Source: Aeromonas diversa CDC 2478-85
GTDB taxonomy: Bacteria; Pseudomonadota; Gammaproteobacteria; Enterobacterales; Aeromonadaceae
Length of the DNA: 64,000 nt
NCBI RefSeq assembly: GCF_000819805.1
Contig: NZ_CDCE01000034.1
Span: 124,838-188,837, forward strand
Direction of reading: 5' to 3'
Shown: positions 24,869 to 34,849 of the stretch, in pieces
How the letters are laid out: each line of letters begins with the position of its first letter
Numbering within the stretch: position 1 is the stretch's first letter
Made by a program: the position numbers and the translations under genes
Notes under the pieces: model-generated
Seen by the model: the letters and a program-made list of their open reading frames with translations, nothing else
What the model was told of the DNA's origin: nothing
The model's database searches: none

Positions 24869-26391
24869 ATCTTGAACTCCTTGAGCAGATGATCGAGCTC
24901 ACCGGACAGGTGGCGCAGATCGCTGCTCGCCTCGGCGGTCGAATTGACCCGGGCCGACGTATCACTGTTGAGACTGGCGATACGATTGACACTGCCACTG
25001 ACCTCCTCGGCGACCGAGTGTTGCTCCTCTGCGGCCTGGGCGATGTACATGTTCATCTCGCGAATGAGCCCAACTTGCCCCTTGATCCCCGCCATGGCCT
25101 CTTGCACGGCTGCGGCTTCGGCGCCGGCCGCAGCGGCGCGATCGCGGCTCTGGGTCATCCCGCTGACCACATTGCCGGTGGCCTGCTGTAACCGCCGTAT
25201 GCTGGCACTGATCTCTTCGGTCGAGCTGCGAGTGCGCCCCGACAGGGTGCGCACCTCATCGGCCACCACGGCAAACCCGCGTCCATGATCGCCTGCCCTC
25301 GCCGCTTCAATGGCGGCATTGAGGGCCAGCAGATTGGTCTGCTCGGCGATGGCGTTGATCACCTCAACTATGGTGCCTATACTGCTGCTCTCACTGGACA
25401 GTGACTCGATGAGTCCGGCGACGCGCTCCACTTCATCCACCAGCTGATGGATCACCTCATTGGCATGACCCGCCTGACGGAACCCGGCTTCAACGTGATG
25501 ATTGGCCTCATCGGTCGCCTCCGACGTTTTCACTGCATTGCCCGCGACCTCTTCCACTGCGTGGCTCATCTGGGTGATGGCGGTGGCCACTTGGTCGAGC
25601 TCGGCTTGTAGCTCTCCGATCCCCTTGCGGTTCTCGGAGGAGAGTGCGCTACATTGATCCGCGGTTTGCAAGACACTCATCGAGAGCTGGCTGATGCGTC
25701 CTACCATCTGTTGCAACTTTTCGATGAAACGGTTGATGTTGCCTGCCAGCTCTCCCATCTCGTCACGCCTGCCGATGGCGAGGCGCTGGGTCAGGTCCCC
25801 CTCCCCCTGGGCGATGTCAAAAACCGCCTGGTTCATGCGATTGAGGGGACGCAGCACATTGCCGTGGATCAGCACCACCAGCAACCCAATGATGCAGAAA
25901 TCGAGGATCACTATCTTCACTATGCTGGCCATCAGCTGCCTGTGCAGGTGTTCCTTGATGGCCGTATCGCTCTCGCGCACATATAGCTGTGCGACCGGGG
26001 TCTGATTACCGCCATCGTCATAGAGGATCTCGTGTTTGGCCAGCGCACCCAGATCGGCGGGATCCTGGTTGAGCGGCACGATTTCACCGACCTCATTGCG
26101 GGCAAAACCCGCCACCCATTTCTCCTTGTTTTTGACGATCAGGGCATCGAGTGCCGTGTCTCCCAGCTCGGATTTGAGCGCAGCCGTGACGAACCCCGTC
26201 TCGTAATTCCACAAGGGGCCCGGCAGCGAAAGCTTAAGGCGGCCGACGGCCCGCTCAATCAAGCGGGCCTGACGTTCATAACTCTCGTTATGGGTGGTGT
26301 AGTAGTCATAGCCGCCGAAGATCACCAACAACAGGCTAACCGACAGCGTTGTCAGCAGCGCGATTCTGACCATTAAGCTGTTCCAGCTCAT
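24865..26391 (-). CDS. Methyl-accepting chemotaxis protein
   Basis: The 508-residue chemoreceptor has two membrane segments (about residues 10-30 and 157-177), a periplasmic sensor of about 125 residues, a HAMP domain and a cytoplasmic signalling domain with the hairpin tip [20 protein letters not shown] and methylation helices on both sides. The ATG at 26391 has AGGAGG six bases away. It lies 22 bases downstream of a periplasmic binding-protein gene, so the two are probably one operon, and the binding protein may present ligand to this receptor. Its 3' end overlaps the convergent FFLEELY-type gene. Confidence 0.9.
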   Translation of the reverse strand: MSWNSLMVRIALLTTLSVSLLLVIFGGYDYYTTHNESYERQARLIERAVGRLKLSLPGPLWNYETGFVTAALKSELGDTALDALIVKNKEKWVAGFARNEVGEIVPLNQDPADLGALAKHEILYDDGGNQTPVAQLYVRESDTAIKEHLHRQLMASIVKIVILDFCIIGLLVVLIHGNVLRPLNRMNQAVFDIAQGEGDLTQRLAIGRRDEMGELAGNINRFIEKLQQMVGRISQLSMSVLQTADQCSALSSENRKGIGELQAELDQVATAITQMSHAVEEVAGNAVKTSEATDEANHHVEAGFRQAGHANEVIHQLVDEVERVAGLIESLSSESSSIGTIVEVINAIAEQTNLLALNAAIEAARAGDHGRGFAVVADEVRTLSGRTRSSTEEISASIRRLQQATGNVVSGMTQSRDRAAAAGAEAAAVQEAMAGIKGQVGLIREMNMYIAQAAEEQHSVAEEVSGSVNRIASLNSDTSARVNSTAEASSDLRHLSGELDHLLKEFKI

Positions 26392-26413
26392 GGCGACCTC
26401 CTGATGCGTGAAT

Positions 26414-27139
26414 TTACTGATACTTGGCGCTGATCTTGGCCATGGTGCCGTCATCCACCATACCCTTGAGGGTATCGTTGAGTTTCTGGATCAGGTCGTC
26501 CGGCGTCTCCTTGTTGAAGGCCAGGCTCATCTGGGTTTCCTTGAACTTGAAGACGACCTTGGGGGCGGCGACCCCTTCTTTCTTGGCCAGATAGGGCGCC
26601 AGGTATTCGCCGGTCGCCCAGAGATCGATACGACCAGCCTCTAGCTTCTTGGCATTGGCGGCGTCATTGGCGGCGAGTTGCAGTTTGCTAAATCCCTGGG
26701 CTGCCAGGTATTCGGCTGCGGCATCCCCGTTATAGCCGCCGACCGAGTAGGCCTTGGCTTCATCCAGGGAGTTGACTGAAAGGGTGGCATCGCTCTTGGC
26801 AAAGAAGACCCAGTTGTTGGTGACCAGGGGGCCGACCCACTTGAACAGTGTCTCGCGCTCCGGGGTTCGGGTGGTGGAGAAGAGCGCCGTGCCCGGGGTA
26901 CTCAGGGTATCTTCATAGGCCCGCTTCCAGGGCATCAGGGTCAGGGTATATTCGACCCCGGCCCGCTTGAAGAGCTCTTCGACCACCTCGGTCGACAGAC
27001 CCACCACCTTGCCCCCCTCTCCGGCCATGTTGAAGGGGGGGTAGTCTTCGGTCATCACTTTGATGGGGGCGGCGTGTAACGGGGCCGCCAACAAGAGCAG
27101 TGCCACCAAACCTTGTAGCCACATCACGATGCGTTTCAT
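26414..27139 (-). CDS. Periplasmic solute-binding protein (SBP_bac_3)
   Basis: This 241-residue protein has a signal peptide (cleavage near residue 23, LHAAP) and the family-3 binding fold: [11 protein letters not shown] at the start, a MPWKRAYED stretch, and the domain-crossing strands ending in a helical tail. No ABC permease or ATPase is adjacent. Instead the next gene is a chemoreceptor, so a sensory rather than transport role is likely. Proteins with the PPFNM/PWKRA pattern often bind amino acids or related small polar compounds; the ligand cannot be told. A second, similar solitary protein is encoded at 34850. Confidence 0.82.
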   Translation of the reverse strand: MKRIVMWLQGLVALLLLAAPLHAAPIKVMTEDYPPFNMAGEGGKVVGLSTEVVEELFKRAGVEYTLTLMPWKRAYEDTLSTPGTALFSTTRTPERETLFKWVGPLVTNNWVFFAKSDATLSVNSLDEAKAYSVGGYNGDAAAEYLAAQGFSKLQLAANDAANAKKLEAGRIDLWATGEYLAPYLAKKEGVAAPKVVFKFKETQMSLAFNKETPDDLIQKLNDTLKGMVDDGTMAKISAKYQ

Positions 27140-27326
27140 CTCACTCTCCTTGGATGATGCAGATCTCTGACCCGTGCAAGACAGATCGTTCCTTTTGGGA
27201 GGATGTTCCAGGAGGGTGATGAGAGGGACCAGGATCCAGGCTTTGCTACACCAACCACACTTGGACAGCCTGTTGTTTAGCTAAGGTCAAAGGTGGGCGT
27301 GCGTCAAACCGGGGGGGATAAATTGA

Positions 27327-27350
27327 AACCGGAGCCCTGAGGCTCCGGTT
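27327..27350 (-). terminator. Terminator of the prp operon
   Basis: A 10-bp stem AACCGGAGCC with loop CTGA and its complement lies just past the prpD stop. On the minus strand it is followed by TTTCAATTTAT. Confidence 0.7.
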
Positions 27351-27358
27351 GATACGGG

Positions 27359-28804
27359 TTAAATCACCAGCAGGTCCATGAAGGCGTGCACCGGGGTGGC
27401 GGTGAGCCGCGCCTCGTCCTGACACAGGGACAGGATTGCCTCGGCGCGCTTGGCCGGGAAGCGGGTCGCCAGATTGGCGGCGAACTTCTCGACCAGCAGC
27501 GGGATCCCCTCCTCGCGGCGACGGCGATGGCCGACCGGGTACTCCACCTCCACCTTGGCGCTGTGGGTCCCGTCTTTGAAGAAGATCTGGATGGCGTTGG
27601 CAATCGAGCGCTTGTCCGCCTCCAGGTACTCACGGCTGTAACGCGCATCCTCTTGCACCACCATCTTGGCGCGCAGGGCGTCGATGCGCGGATCGGCCGC
27701 CACCGCATCCTCGTAATCCTCGGCCACCAGCCGACCGAAGATGAGCGGCACCGCCACCATGTACTGCAGGCAGTGATCCCTGTCCGCCGGGTTGTTGAGG
27801 GCACCCACCTTGCTGATGATGCGAATGGCCGACTCGTGGGTGGTGAGCTCGATGCGGTCTATCTCGTCGAGCCTGTCCTTCACCTGGGCGTGCAGCTTGA
27901 GGGCACACTCCACCGCCGTCTGGGCGTGGAACTCGGCCGGGTAGCTGATTTTAAACAGCACGTTCTCCATCACATAGCTGCCGTAGGGCTGGCTCAGGGC
28001 GAACTGGTTGCCCTTGAACAGGACGTCATAGAAACCCCACTTGGGCGCGCTCAGTACCCCCGGATAACCCATCTCACCGCTCAGGGTGATGAGGGCCAGA
28101 CGCACGGCGCGCGAGGTGGCATCGCCGGCCGCCCAGCTCTTGCGCGATCCCGCGTTGGGTGCATGACGATAGGTACGCAGGCTCTGGCCATCGACCCAGG
28201 CCTGGGAGACGGCGTCGATCACCTGCTCGCGACTGCCCCCGAGCAGGCGGGTCACCACGGCAGTGCTGGCGACTTTCACCAGCACCACGTGATCGAGCCC
28301 GACCCGGTTGAAGGAGTTCTCCAGCGCCAGCACACCCTGAATCTCGTGGGCCTTGACCATGGCGACCAGCACCTCGCCCATGGTGAGCGGCGCCTCCCCT
28401 TGTGCCACCCGGGTGCGCGACAGCCAGTCGGCGGTGGCGAGGATCCCGCCCAGGTTATCGGAGGGGTGACCCCACTCGGCGGCCAGCCAAGTGTCGTTGT
28501 AATCGAGCCAGCGGATGATGGCGCCTATGTCCCAGGCGGCCTTGACCGGATCGAGGCAGAGCTGGGTGCCCGGCACCCGCGCCCCGTGCGGCACCACGGT
28601 CCCGGGGACGATGGGCCCCAGATGCTTGGTGCACTCGGGGAAGCGCAGGGCCAGCAGGCCGCAGCCCAGGGTATCCATCAGGCAGTAGCGGGCGGTCTCG
28701 AGGGCCTCACGGCTGGTGATTGGGTGATTGCAGACGTAGTCGGCGATCTGGACCAGGACTGCATCCGGATCGGGTCTGTGGTTGACGTCGACGTTGGCAG
28801 ACAT
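27359..28804 (-). CDS. prpD: 2-methylcitrate dehydratase PrpD
   Basis: The 481-residue enzyme belongs to the MmgE/PrpD family and matches E. coli PrpD in length. It has the N-terminal stretch [10 protein letters not shown], the active-site region RWLDYNDTW and HPSDNLG, and late KVEYP-type strands. It removes water from 2-methylcitrate to give 2-methyl-cis-aconitate in propionyl-CoA breakdown, without an iron-sulfur cluster. The alternative acnD-prpF pair is absent from the window. It is the last gene of prpBCD, 9 bases after prpC, followed by a terminator. Confidence 0.93.
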   Translation of the reverse strand: MSANVDVNHRPDPDAVLVQIADYVCNHPITSREALETARYCLMDTLGCGLLALRFPECTKHLGPIVPGTVVPHGARVPGTQLCLDPVKAAWDIGAIIRWLDYNDTWLAAEWGHPSDNLGGILATADWLSRTRVAQGEAPLTMGEVLVAMVKAHEIQGVLALENSFNRVGLDHVVLVKVASTAVVTRLLGGSREQVIDAVSQAWVDGQSLRTYRHAPNAGSRKSWAAGDATSRAVRLALITLSGEMGYPGVLSAPKWGFYDVLFKGNQFALSQPYGSYVMENVLFKISYPAEFHAQTAVECALKLHAQVKDRLDEIDRIELTTHESAIRIISKVGALNNPADRDHCLQYMVAVPLIFGRLVAEDYEDAVAADPRIDALRAKMVVQEDARYSREYLEADKRSIANAIQIFFKDGTHSAKVEVEYPVGHRRRREEGIPLLVEKFAANLATRFPAKRAEAILSLCQDEARLTATPVHAFMDLLVI

Positions 28805-28813
28805 CGGATTTCC

Positions 28814-29938
28814 TTATCGTTGTGACAGTGAGACGAAGGGGCGCGGCGCCGGCCCCACGTAATCCGCGCTCGGACGGATGATGCGGTTATTCTCGCGTTG
28901 CTCCATGATGTGAGCGCACCAACCGGTGACCCGGGAGCAGACGAAGATCGGGGTGAAGAGCTTGGTCGGGATCCCCAGGTAGTGATAGGCGCTGGCGTGG
29001 AAGAAGTCGGCGTTGGGGAAGAGCTCTTTTTCCTCCCACATCACCTTCTCTGCCTCACAGGAGACCCGGTAGAGACGATCGTCCCCCGCCGCCTGACCCA
29101 ACTTCTCGGACCACCCCTTGATGATGACGTTGCGCGGATCCGAGGTGCGGTAGACCGCGTGGCCAAAGCCCATGATCTTCTCCTTGGCCGCCAGCTTGGC
29201 GAGCAGCTCGCGGCGCGCCTGGGCCTCGTCCTGCCAGGTCTCGATAAGGGCCATGGCCGCCTCGTTGGCCCCTCCGTGCAGGGGACCGCGCAGGGTGCCG
29301 ATGGCGGCGGTGACGCAGGAGAACATGTCCGACAGGGTCGAGGCACAGACTCGGGCGGCGAAGGTGGAGGCGTTAAACTCGTGCTCGGCGTAGAGAATGA
29401 GGGAGACGTGCATCACCCGACGTGCCAGCTCGCTTGGGACGCGCTGGTGCAGCAGGGCCAGAAAATGGCCACCGATGCACTCCTCGTCGGTGTCGAGGGC
29501 GATGCGTACCCCCTCGTGACTGAACTTGTACCAGTAGAGCAGGATCCCCGGGAAGGCGGCCAGCAGCCGGTCGGCGACCTCATGCTCGTGCTCGAAGCCA
29601 TCCTCGGGCTCGAGATCCCCGAGCATGGAGCAGCCGGTGCGCAGCACATCCATGGGGTGGGCATCGGCCGGAATGAGTTCGAGCACCTCGAGCAGTGCCG
29701 GCGGCAGGGTACGCAGACCGCGCAGCCTGCCGCGGTAGGCAACGAGCTCCTGAGCGGAGGGCAGATGGCCCTTGAGCAACAGGTGGGCGACCTCCTCAAA
29801 GTCGGCACCCTCGGCCAGATCCTTGATGTCATAGCCCCGGTAGGTGAGCCCGGTGCCGCTCTTGCCGACCGTGCAGATGCTGGTCTCGCCAGCGCTCTGG
29901 CCGCGCAGGCCGGCGCCCCCCAATGCTTTCTGAACCAT
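28814..29938 (-). CDS. prpC: 2-methylcitrate synthase PrpC
   Basis: This 374-residue member of the citrate synthase family condenses propionyl-CoA with oxaloacetate to 2-methylcitrate. Catalytic features seen are the His in GPLHGGANE, the His in MGFGHAVYR and a late Asp in NADFHASA. It has the short, type-I form without the N-terminal extension of GltA, which, with its position between prpB and prpD, separates it from citrate synthase. The gap to prpB is 2 bases, so translation is probably coupled. Confidence 0.93.
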   Translation of the reverse strand: MVQKALGGAGLRGQSAGETSICTVGKSGTGLTYRGYDIKDLAEGADFEEVAHLLLKGHLPSAQELVAYRGRLRGLRTLPPALLEVLELIPADAHPMDVLRTGCSMLGDLEPEDGFEHEHEVADRLLAAFPGILLYWYKFSHEGVRIALDTDEECIGGHFLALLHQRVPSELARRVMHVSLILYAEHEFNASTFAARVCASTLSDMFSCVTAAIGTLRGPLHGGANEAAMALIETWQDEAQARRELLAKLAAKEKIMGFGHAVYRTSDPRNVIIKGWSEKLGQAAGDDRLYRVSCEAEKVMWEEKELFPNADFFHASAYHYLGIPTKLFTPIFVCSRVTGWCAHIMEQRENNRIIRPSADYVGPAPRPFVSLSQR

Positions 29939-29940
29939 GG

Positions 29941-30837
29941 TTACTCTCCCTCATTGCGATCGAACAGACGATCCAGCGTCTGCTCGTAGTGGTGGTAGCC
30001 AAGGAAGTCGTACAGCGCCTCCCGGGTCTGCATGGTGTCGACCACGGCTCTTTGATGGCCGTCGCGACGAATGTGCTGATAGACGTTGAGCGCGGCCTGA
30101 TTGGCGGCGCGGCTGGCGCTCAAGGGGTAGAGCACCATGGCCACCCCGTGGGCGGCGAGCTGCTCCTTGTCAAACAGTTCGGTCTTGCCGAACTCGGTCA
30201 TGTTGGCAAGCACCGGCACCCCGGTGGCCTGGGCGAAGAGATCATATTGCCCGAGCTCGGTCACCGCCTCGGCGAAGATCATGTCGGCGCCGGCCGCCAC
30301 ATAGGCCGCGGCGCGCTCCAGGGCGCTGCCGATCCCCTCCACCGCCAGGGCGTCGGTGCGCGCCATAATGACGAACTCGTCATTCTCGCGGGCATCCACC
30401 GCCGCCTTGATGCGATCGCACATCTCGTCGAGGGAGACCACCGCCTTGTTGGGCCGGTGGCCGCAGCGCTTCTGCGCCACCTGATCTTCCATGTGCACGG
30501 CGGCCACCCCGGCGCGCTCGAAGGCGCGCACGGTGCGAGCGATGTTGAACGCCCCACCCCAGCCGGTGTCGATGTCGACCAGCAGCGGCAAGCGGGTCGC
30601 CGCCGTGATGCGCTCGGCATCGGTCAAGACGTCATTGAGGCTGGTCATGCCAAGATCCGGCAGGCCGAAGGAGGCGTTGGCCACCCCGGCACCGGAGAGA
30701 TAGAGGGCTTGAAAGCCGCTGCGCTCGGCCATCAGGGCCATGTAGGCGTTGATGGCACCGACGATCTGCAGGGGCCGCTCCTGGGCAATGGCCTGGCGGA
30801 AACGCTTGCCGGCCGAGAGGGTAAGGCTGGACATCAT
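29941..30837 (-). CDS. prpB: 2-methylisocitrate lyase PrpB
   Basis: The 298-residue enzyme splits 2-methylisocitrate into pyruvate and succinate. The signature loop KRCGHRP is present (KKCGH in isocitrate lyases) with the DIDTGWGG and EDQ metal-site motifs. Tandem ATGs at 30837 and 30834 follow AAAGGAG; both are possible. It is the first gene of the operon. No prpR or prpE is present nearby, and a palindrome in front (30878-30893) suggests control by a different regulator. Confidence 0.93.
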   Translation of the reverse strand: MMSSLTLSAGKRFRQAIAQERPLQIVGAINAYMALMAERSGFQALYLSGAGVANASFGLPDLGMTSLNDVLTDAERITAATRLPLLVDIDTGWGGAFNIARTVRAFERAGVAAVHMEDQVAQKRCGHRPNKAVVSLDEMCDRIKAAVDARENDEFVIMARTDALAVEGIGSALERAAAYVAAGADMIFAEAVTELGQYDLFAQATGVPVLANMTEFGKTELFDKEQLAAHGVAMVLYPLSASRAANQAALNVYQHIRRDGHQRAVVDTMQTREALYDFLGYHHYEQTLDRLFDRNEGE

Positions 30838-30877
30838 GACTCCTTTCACGCTGTGACTGGAGTGATCTAACCTCACG

Positions 30878-30893
30878 TTGACGTTAACGTCAA
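30878..30893. promoter_or_regulatory. 16-bp perfect palindrome in front of prpB
   Basis: TTGACGTTAACGTCAA is a perfect palindrome 41 bases before the prpB start and about 90 bases before the divergent letA-like gene. It has the look of a dimeric repressor operator; it is similar to sites I recall for the MerR-type regulator LiuR, but this identification is only by memory. Confidence 0.6.
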
Positions 30894-30985
30894 TTCAACT
30901 TTTGGTTAACAGTTGTACTCCGGGAGACAATGAACTCGCTTTAGTATAAATTTGCGGGACAGTTCAATCGGTTGACGTGCATCCC

Positions 30986-31588
30986 ATGGCCCACTCCCCG
31001 CGCTTTATCGCCTGCCCATCCTGCGATCTGCTGATCGAGCGCACCGAGCTTCCGCTACGGCGGGATGCCCATTGTCCCCGCTGTCGCCAGCACCTCTACG
31101 GCCGGTACTCCTTTCGCCCTTCCCAACTGATGGCTCTTACCATCACGGGTTTTTTGCTGCTGCCCAGCGCCCTGCTCGAACCCCTCCTCTATATGCGCCT
31201 TGGGGGTGTCAACTCTCAGGCGAGCCTGCTCGAGGGGATCCATATTCTCTTTGTCGAGCATGAGCCCTGGGTGGCAGGCCTGGTGCTCTGGTGCGCCGTG
31301 CTGGCTCCTGTTGGTCTGTTACTCGGCATCTTTGTGCTCGCCTCCGGCATTGCCAGGCGCTGGCGCATACTGCCCATCACCCTCAAGGCGGTCGAGGTGT
31401 TCCGTCACTGGGCCATGCTCGAGGTCTATCTGGTGAGTTTTCTGGTGGCGCTCTTCAAGCTGGTCGATATCGCCGAGACTCACCTGGGAGGAGGATTGCT
31501 GAGCCTTGGCATTCTGATGCTGCTCAACCTCACCCTGCTGATCCTCTTCGACCCCGAGCCTTACTGGCAGAAGGTCTCCTATGAGTGA
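30986..31588 (+). CDS. letA: LetA/PqiA-type membrane protein, first half
   Basis: The 200-residue product is one PqiA domain: a zinc ribbon with two CxxC pairs (CPSC near 10, CPRC near 31) and four membrane segments. E. coli LetA (YebS, about 427 residues) contains two such domains in one chain and works with LetB to move lipids between the membranes. Here the first domain is a separate protein. The ATG at 30986 is preferred over GTG at 30977, though neither has a strong ribosome site. Its end overlaps the next gene by 8 bases (ATGAGTGA), so both halves are made together. Confidence 0.8.
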   Translation: MAHSPRFIACPSCDLLIERTELPLRRDAHCPRCRQHLYGRYSFRPSQLMALTITGFLLLPSALLEPLLYMRLGGVNSQASLLEGIHILFVEHEPWVAGLVLWCAVLAPVGLLLGIFVLASGIARRWRILPITLKAVEVFRHWAMLEVYLVSFLVALFKLVDIAETHLGGGLLSLGILMLLNLTLLILFDPEPYWQKVSYE

Positions 31589-32195
31589 GTCGATGCAGAG
31601 CGCGCGCGATGCCGGGCTCTGTCGCTGCCATACTTGCGGTCTGCTGGTGGAGTATGTTCCACACCACGACTGCCCTCGCTGCGGTAGTGCCTTGCATCAG
31701 CGGATCCCCAACTCCCTGGCCTGGACCTGGGGACTGCTGGCACTCGCGACGTTTATGTTATTGCCTGCCAACCTCTTGCCCATCACCCTCTTCTATAACA
31801 AGGGGATCCTCCAGGCTGATACCATCTTCAGCGGGATCCAGTCGCTCATCCGCAGCCACATGAGCGGCATCGCCGGCATCGTCTTCGTCGCCAGCATAGT
31901 GGTGCCCATCATGAAGATCATCGGGCTGGCCTGGATCTGTCTGCAGTTGCAGCGCACCAAGCCGGTGCGTCGCAAGCGTCAGCTTCGGATGTATCGCATC
32001 ATCGATTTCATCGGCCGCTGGTCGATGCTGGATCTGTTTGTCATCTCTCTCATGGTGGCGCTGGTCGATCGGGGGATCCTGCTCGATGTCAGTGCCGGCC
32101 CCGGTGCCACCGCGTTTGCCGGGGTCGTGGTGTTGACCATGCTGTCGGCCAAGATGCTCGACACCCGGTTACTGTGGGATAAGGCGGACCGTTGA
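31581..32195 (+). CDS. letA: LetA/PqiA-type membrane protein, second half
   Basis: This 204-residue protein is a second PqiA domain with its own zinc ribbon (CHTC near 14, CPRC near 33) and four membrane segments. It has its own ATG and an intact reading frame, so this is a true gene split, not a frameshift. Together the two products would equal one E. coli LetA. The letB gene follows 24 bases later. The pair should form the inner-membrane base of a lipid-transport bridge. Confidence 0.8.
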   Translation: MSESMQSARDAGLCRCHTCGLLVEYVPHHDCPRCGSALHQRIPNSLAWTWGLLALATFMLLPANLLPITLFYNKGILQADTIFSGIQSLIRSHMSGIAGIVFVASIVVPIMKIIGLAWICLQLQRTKPVRRKRQLRMYRIIDFIGRWSMLDLFVISLMVALVDRGILLDVSAGPGATAFAGVVVLTMLSAKMLDTRLLWDKADR

Positions 32196-32219
32196 GGCCG
32201 CGTCGTTCAAGGAGTCATT

Positions 32220-34772
32220 ATGATTGGGGCCAAGCCCGTTGTTCATCGTCGTCGCTGGTTATCTCCGGTCTGGTTATTACCTGCACTGGCGAGCCTGTTG
32301 GCCGCCGGCTTTCTCTACCAGCAGTATCAGCATGCAGGCCAGCTCATCCAGATCGACTTTGAGCAGGGGAACGGCATTCTTCCTGGCAAGACCCAGCTGC
32401 GCTACCAGGGGGTCGCCGTCGGGGTGGTCAGCGAGCTCGATCTTGCCGATGACGGCCGCAACATTGCCGTCATCGTCAAGATTGACAAGCGTGCCCGGGC
32501 ACTCATTCGCAAGGATGCCCAATTCTGGCTGGTCAGCCCCAAGGCATCCCTGACCGAGATCTCCGGTCTCGATACCCTGGTCTCGGGTAACTATATCAAC
32601 CTGCTGCCCGGCAGCGAGAAGGCTCCCGAGGCCTCTCACTTCGTCGGACTTAGTCTCCCTCCCCCCGGCTGGCAAGCCGATGGTCGGGTCGTTCATCTGC
32701 TCACCGACACCCTGAGCGGTGCGGCAAACGGCGCCAAGCTCTTCTATCGTGGCCTCGAGGTGGGGAGCGTGTTCAACACCCAGCTGACCGATGAGGACAG
32801 CCGGGTCCAGCTCGATCTGGTGATCGATAACCGCTATGCCCATCTGCTGAAAAAGGAGAGCCGCTTCTGGAGCGTCGGCGGGATCCGGGCCGGATTCGGT
32901 GCCGGTGGCGTCAAACTCGAGGTGGGCAACCTGGCGACGGTGCTCGGCGGAGGCATCGCCTTCGATGCGCCGAGCGACTCACCCGCCGCCTCCCGTGAAC
33001 AGCGTTTCGAGCTCTACCCCAATCTGGTTGAGGCAGAGCGCGGCGAGCGTATCACCCTGCAGGCCGGTGAACTTCCCGTTAAGGAGGGGATGCCCATTCT
33101 CTATGAGGGCCTCGAAATTGGTCGGGTGCTGGCACCGACCCTGAATGGGCAGGGGCGCATCCTGCATGCCCTCGTCGCCCCGGAGCAGAAGGGGCGTTTT
33201 ACCGAACGCAGCACCCTGGTGCTCGAGGGGGCCGACATCTCGCTCTCGGGGGTAGCCCATGCCGAGCGTCTGTTAACGGGCCCCGTATTGCGCCTGATGA
33301 GCCTGCCGGGCAAGCCCAGCGATAGCATCTCTGTCGTGGGGCAGACTCCCCTCGATGGTCCGCTCCTGACCCTGAGTGCCGGCGATTTGTCGGGGATCAC
33401 CGAGGGGGCCCCCCTCTGGTTTAAGGGGATGCCGGTGGGTCGTATCGAGCGTCTCCTTCTGGATCGAAGTGGTCAGGCCCAGGTCCGTGTCAAGCTGTCC
33501 GGCGAGTACCAAGCACTGCTTAAGGGCGCCCGTTTTTACAAGGCCAGCCCCCTTCAGTTGGAGGCTGATCTCTCCGGGATCCGGGTCGATACTACGGCGG
33601 CCAGCGGGTGGATCGGCGGCGGAATCAAGATGATGCAAGTGAACGGACCACGGATTGATACCCTCTATCCAAACCATGAGCTGGCAACCCTGGCAACACC
33701 GGGTCGTACTGCCCGCAGCTGGACGCTGAACACCGCTCATGCCGACGGCGTGGGTGTGGGAACTCCCCTCTACTACCTCGGCATCGAGGCAGGAAGGGTG
33801 CGAGCCCTGAAAGGTAATGCCCAGGGCGTTTCCATCACGGTCGAACTCGATCCCCCCTTCGCTCCCCTGCTGGGGGAGCACACCCGCTTCTGGCGATTGC
33901 CGGCGGTGGATGCCCGCCTCGGCGGTGATGGCGTCAAGGTGAAGATGGGTAATCTCTCCACCCTGCTGCGTGGCGGCATCGAGTTTGCCAATCTGCCCGG
34001 TACCCGTCGCAGCAATCACGATCTCTATGCCAGCCGGGATGAGGCCACCATGACCAGTCGCACGGTTCACCTCACCTCGGTCAGCAATCCCGGGCTGACG
34101 ACCGGCACCCCGATTCGCTATCGCGGGGTCACCATAGGGGAGATCACCTCGATCGGACTCTCCCCTGGGCTCGGGCGGGTGGAGCTATTGGCGCGCATCG
34201 ATGAACGATACGGCGATCGCTTCTTGCGTGACGGCGCCGATTATCAGCTGGTGCAGGCTAAATTGGGTCTGACCGGTGCCGCTCATCTCGATACTCTCAT
34301 CAAGGGGGCCTATGTGGAGGCCTCCCCGGGTAGTGGTGCGCTGAGCGAGCATTTTTCCCTGCTCACCACCCCGGCGGCCGGTCTCAAGTTGTTGCTCACC
34401 AGTCCTGACTTACGTGGCGTCAGCGTGGGTGCGCCCATCCTGTTTCGCAAGGTCGCGGTGGGTCAGGTCGAGTCGGTGGCCCTGGCCCGGGACGGCAGCC
34501 GCGTCGAGACCCGGATCACCATCGCTCCCGAATATGCCCACCTGGTGCGCGCCAAGAGCCGCTTCTGGAATGTCTCCGGTTTGAAGGCGGATGTGGGGTT
34601 GACCGGTGGCACCATAGAAGTGGAAACCGTGCAGAGCCTGCTGGCCGGAGGCATCGCCTTTAACACGCCCGAGAGCGGCATGGGGGCAAAAGCGGCGGCC
34701 GGCGATCGCTTCACCCTCTATCCCGAGGCTGAGGCTCAGTGGTTGATGTGGCAACCCAAAATCCAACCTTAA
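32220..34772 (+). CDS. letB: LetB-type seven-MCE-domain lipid transport protein
   Basis: The 850-residue protein has one N-terminal membrane segment (about 13-32) and seven MCE domains, each opening with a stretch like G-x-x-L-x-Y-x-G-x-x-x-G (LRYQGVAVG, LFYRGLEVG, ILYEGLEIG, LWFKGMPVG, LYYLGIEAG, IRYRGVTIG, ILFRKVAVG). E. coli LetB has the same seven domains in 879 residues and stacks as hexameric rings into a tunnel across the periplasm for lipids. The seventh repeat has RK in place of the usual RG. The ATG at 32220 follows AAGGAG. A terminator ends the operon. Confidence 0.92.
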   Translation: MIGAKPVVHRRRWLSPVWLLPALASLLAAGFLYQQYQHAGQLIQIDFEQGNGILPGKTQLRYQGVAVGVVSELDLADDGRNIAVIVKIDKRARALIRKDAQFWLVSPKASLTEISGLDTLVSGNYINLLPGSEKAPEASHFVGLSLPPPGWQADGRVVHLLTDTLSGAANGAKLFYRGLEVGSVFNTQLTDEDSRVQLDLVIDNRYAHLLKKESRFWSVGGIRAGFGAGGVKLEVGNLATVLGGGIAFDAPSDSPAASREQRFELYPNLVEAERGERITLQAGELPVKEGMPILYEGLEIGRVLAPTLNGQGRILHALVAPEQKGRFTERSTLVLEGADISLSGVAHAERLLTGPVLRLMSLPGKPSDSISVVGQTPLDGPLLTLSAGDLSGITEGAPLWFKGMPVGRIERLLLDRSGQAQVRVKLSGEYQALLKGARFYKASPLQLEADLSGIRVDTTAASGWIGGGIKMMQVNGPRIDTLYPNHELATLATPGRTARSWTLNTAHADGVGVGTPLYYLGIEAGRVRALKGNAQGVSITVELDPPFAPLLGEHTRFWRLPAVDARLGGDGVKVKMGNLSTLLRGGIEFANLPGTRRSNHDLYASRDEATMTSRTVHLTSVSNPGLTTGTPIRYRGVTIGEITSIGLSPGLGRVELLARIDERYGDRFLRDGADYQLVQAKLGLTGAAHLDTLIKGAYVEASPGSGALSEHFSLLTTPAAGLKLLLTSPDLRGVSVGAPILFRKVAVGQVESVALARDGSRVETRITIAPEYAHLVRAKSRFWNVSGLKADVGLTGGTIEVETVQSLLAGGIAFNTPESGMGAKAAAGDRFTLYPEAEAQWLMWQPKIQP

Positions 34773-34777
34773 GCAGC

Positions 34778-34807
34778 GAGAGGGAGCCCACGGCTCCCTC
34801 TCTTTTT
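34778..34807 (+). terminator. Rho-independent terminator after letB
   Basis: An 11-bp stem GAGAGGGAGCC with loop CAC is followed directly by TTTTT (34803-34807). Confidence 0.9.
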
Positions 34808-34849
34808 ACACCTACACTCAATCTTGGTAGGTGTTGACGGGGGTTATCC

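Noticed and set aside
27386-29989. Long plus-strand frames opposite prpD and prpC
   Set aside because: They are antisense shadows of conserved genes in GC-rich DNA.
31580-31590. A frameshift splitting letA
   Set aside because: The second half has its own ATG, overlaps as ATGAGTGA and begins with a full zinc ribbon, so it is a natural gene boundary.
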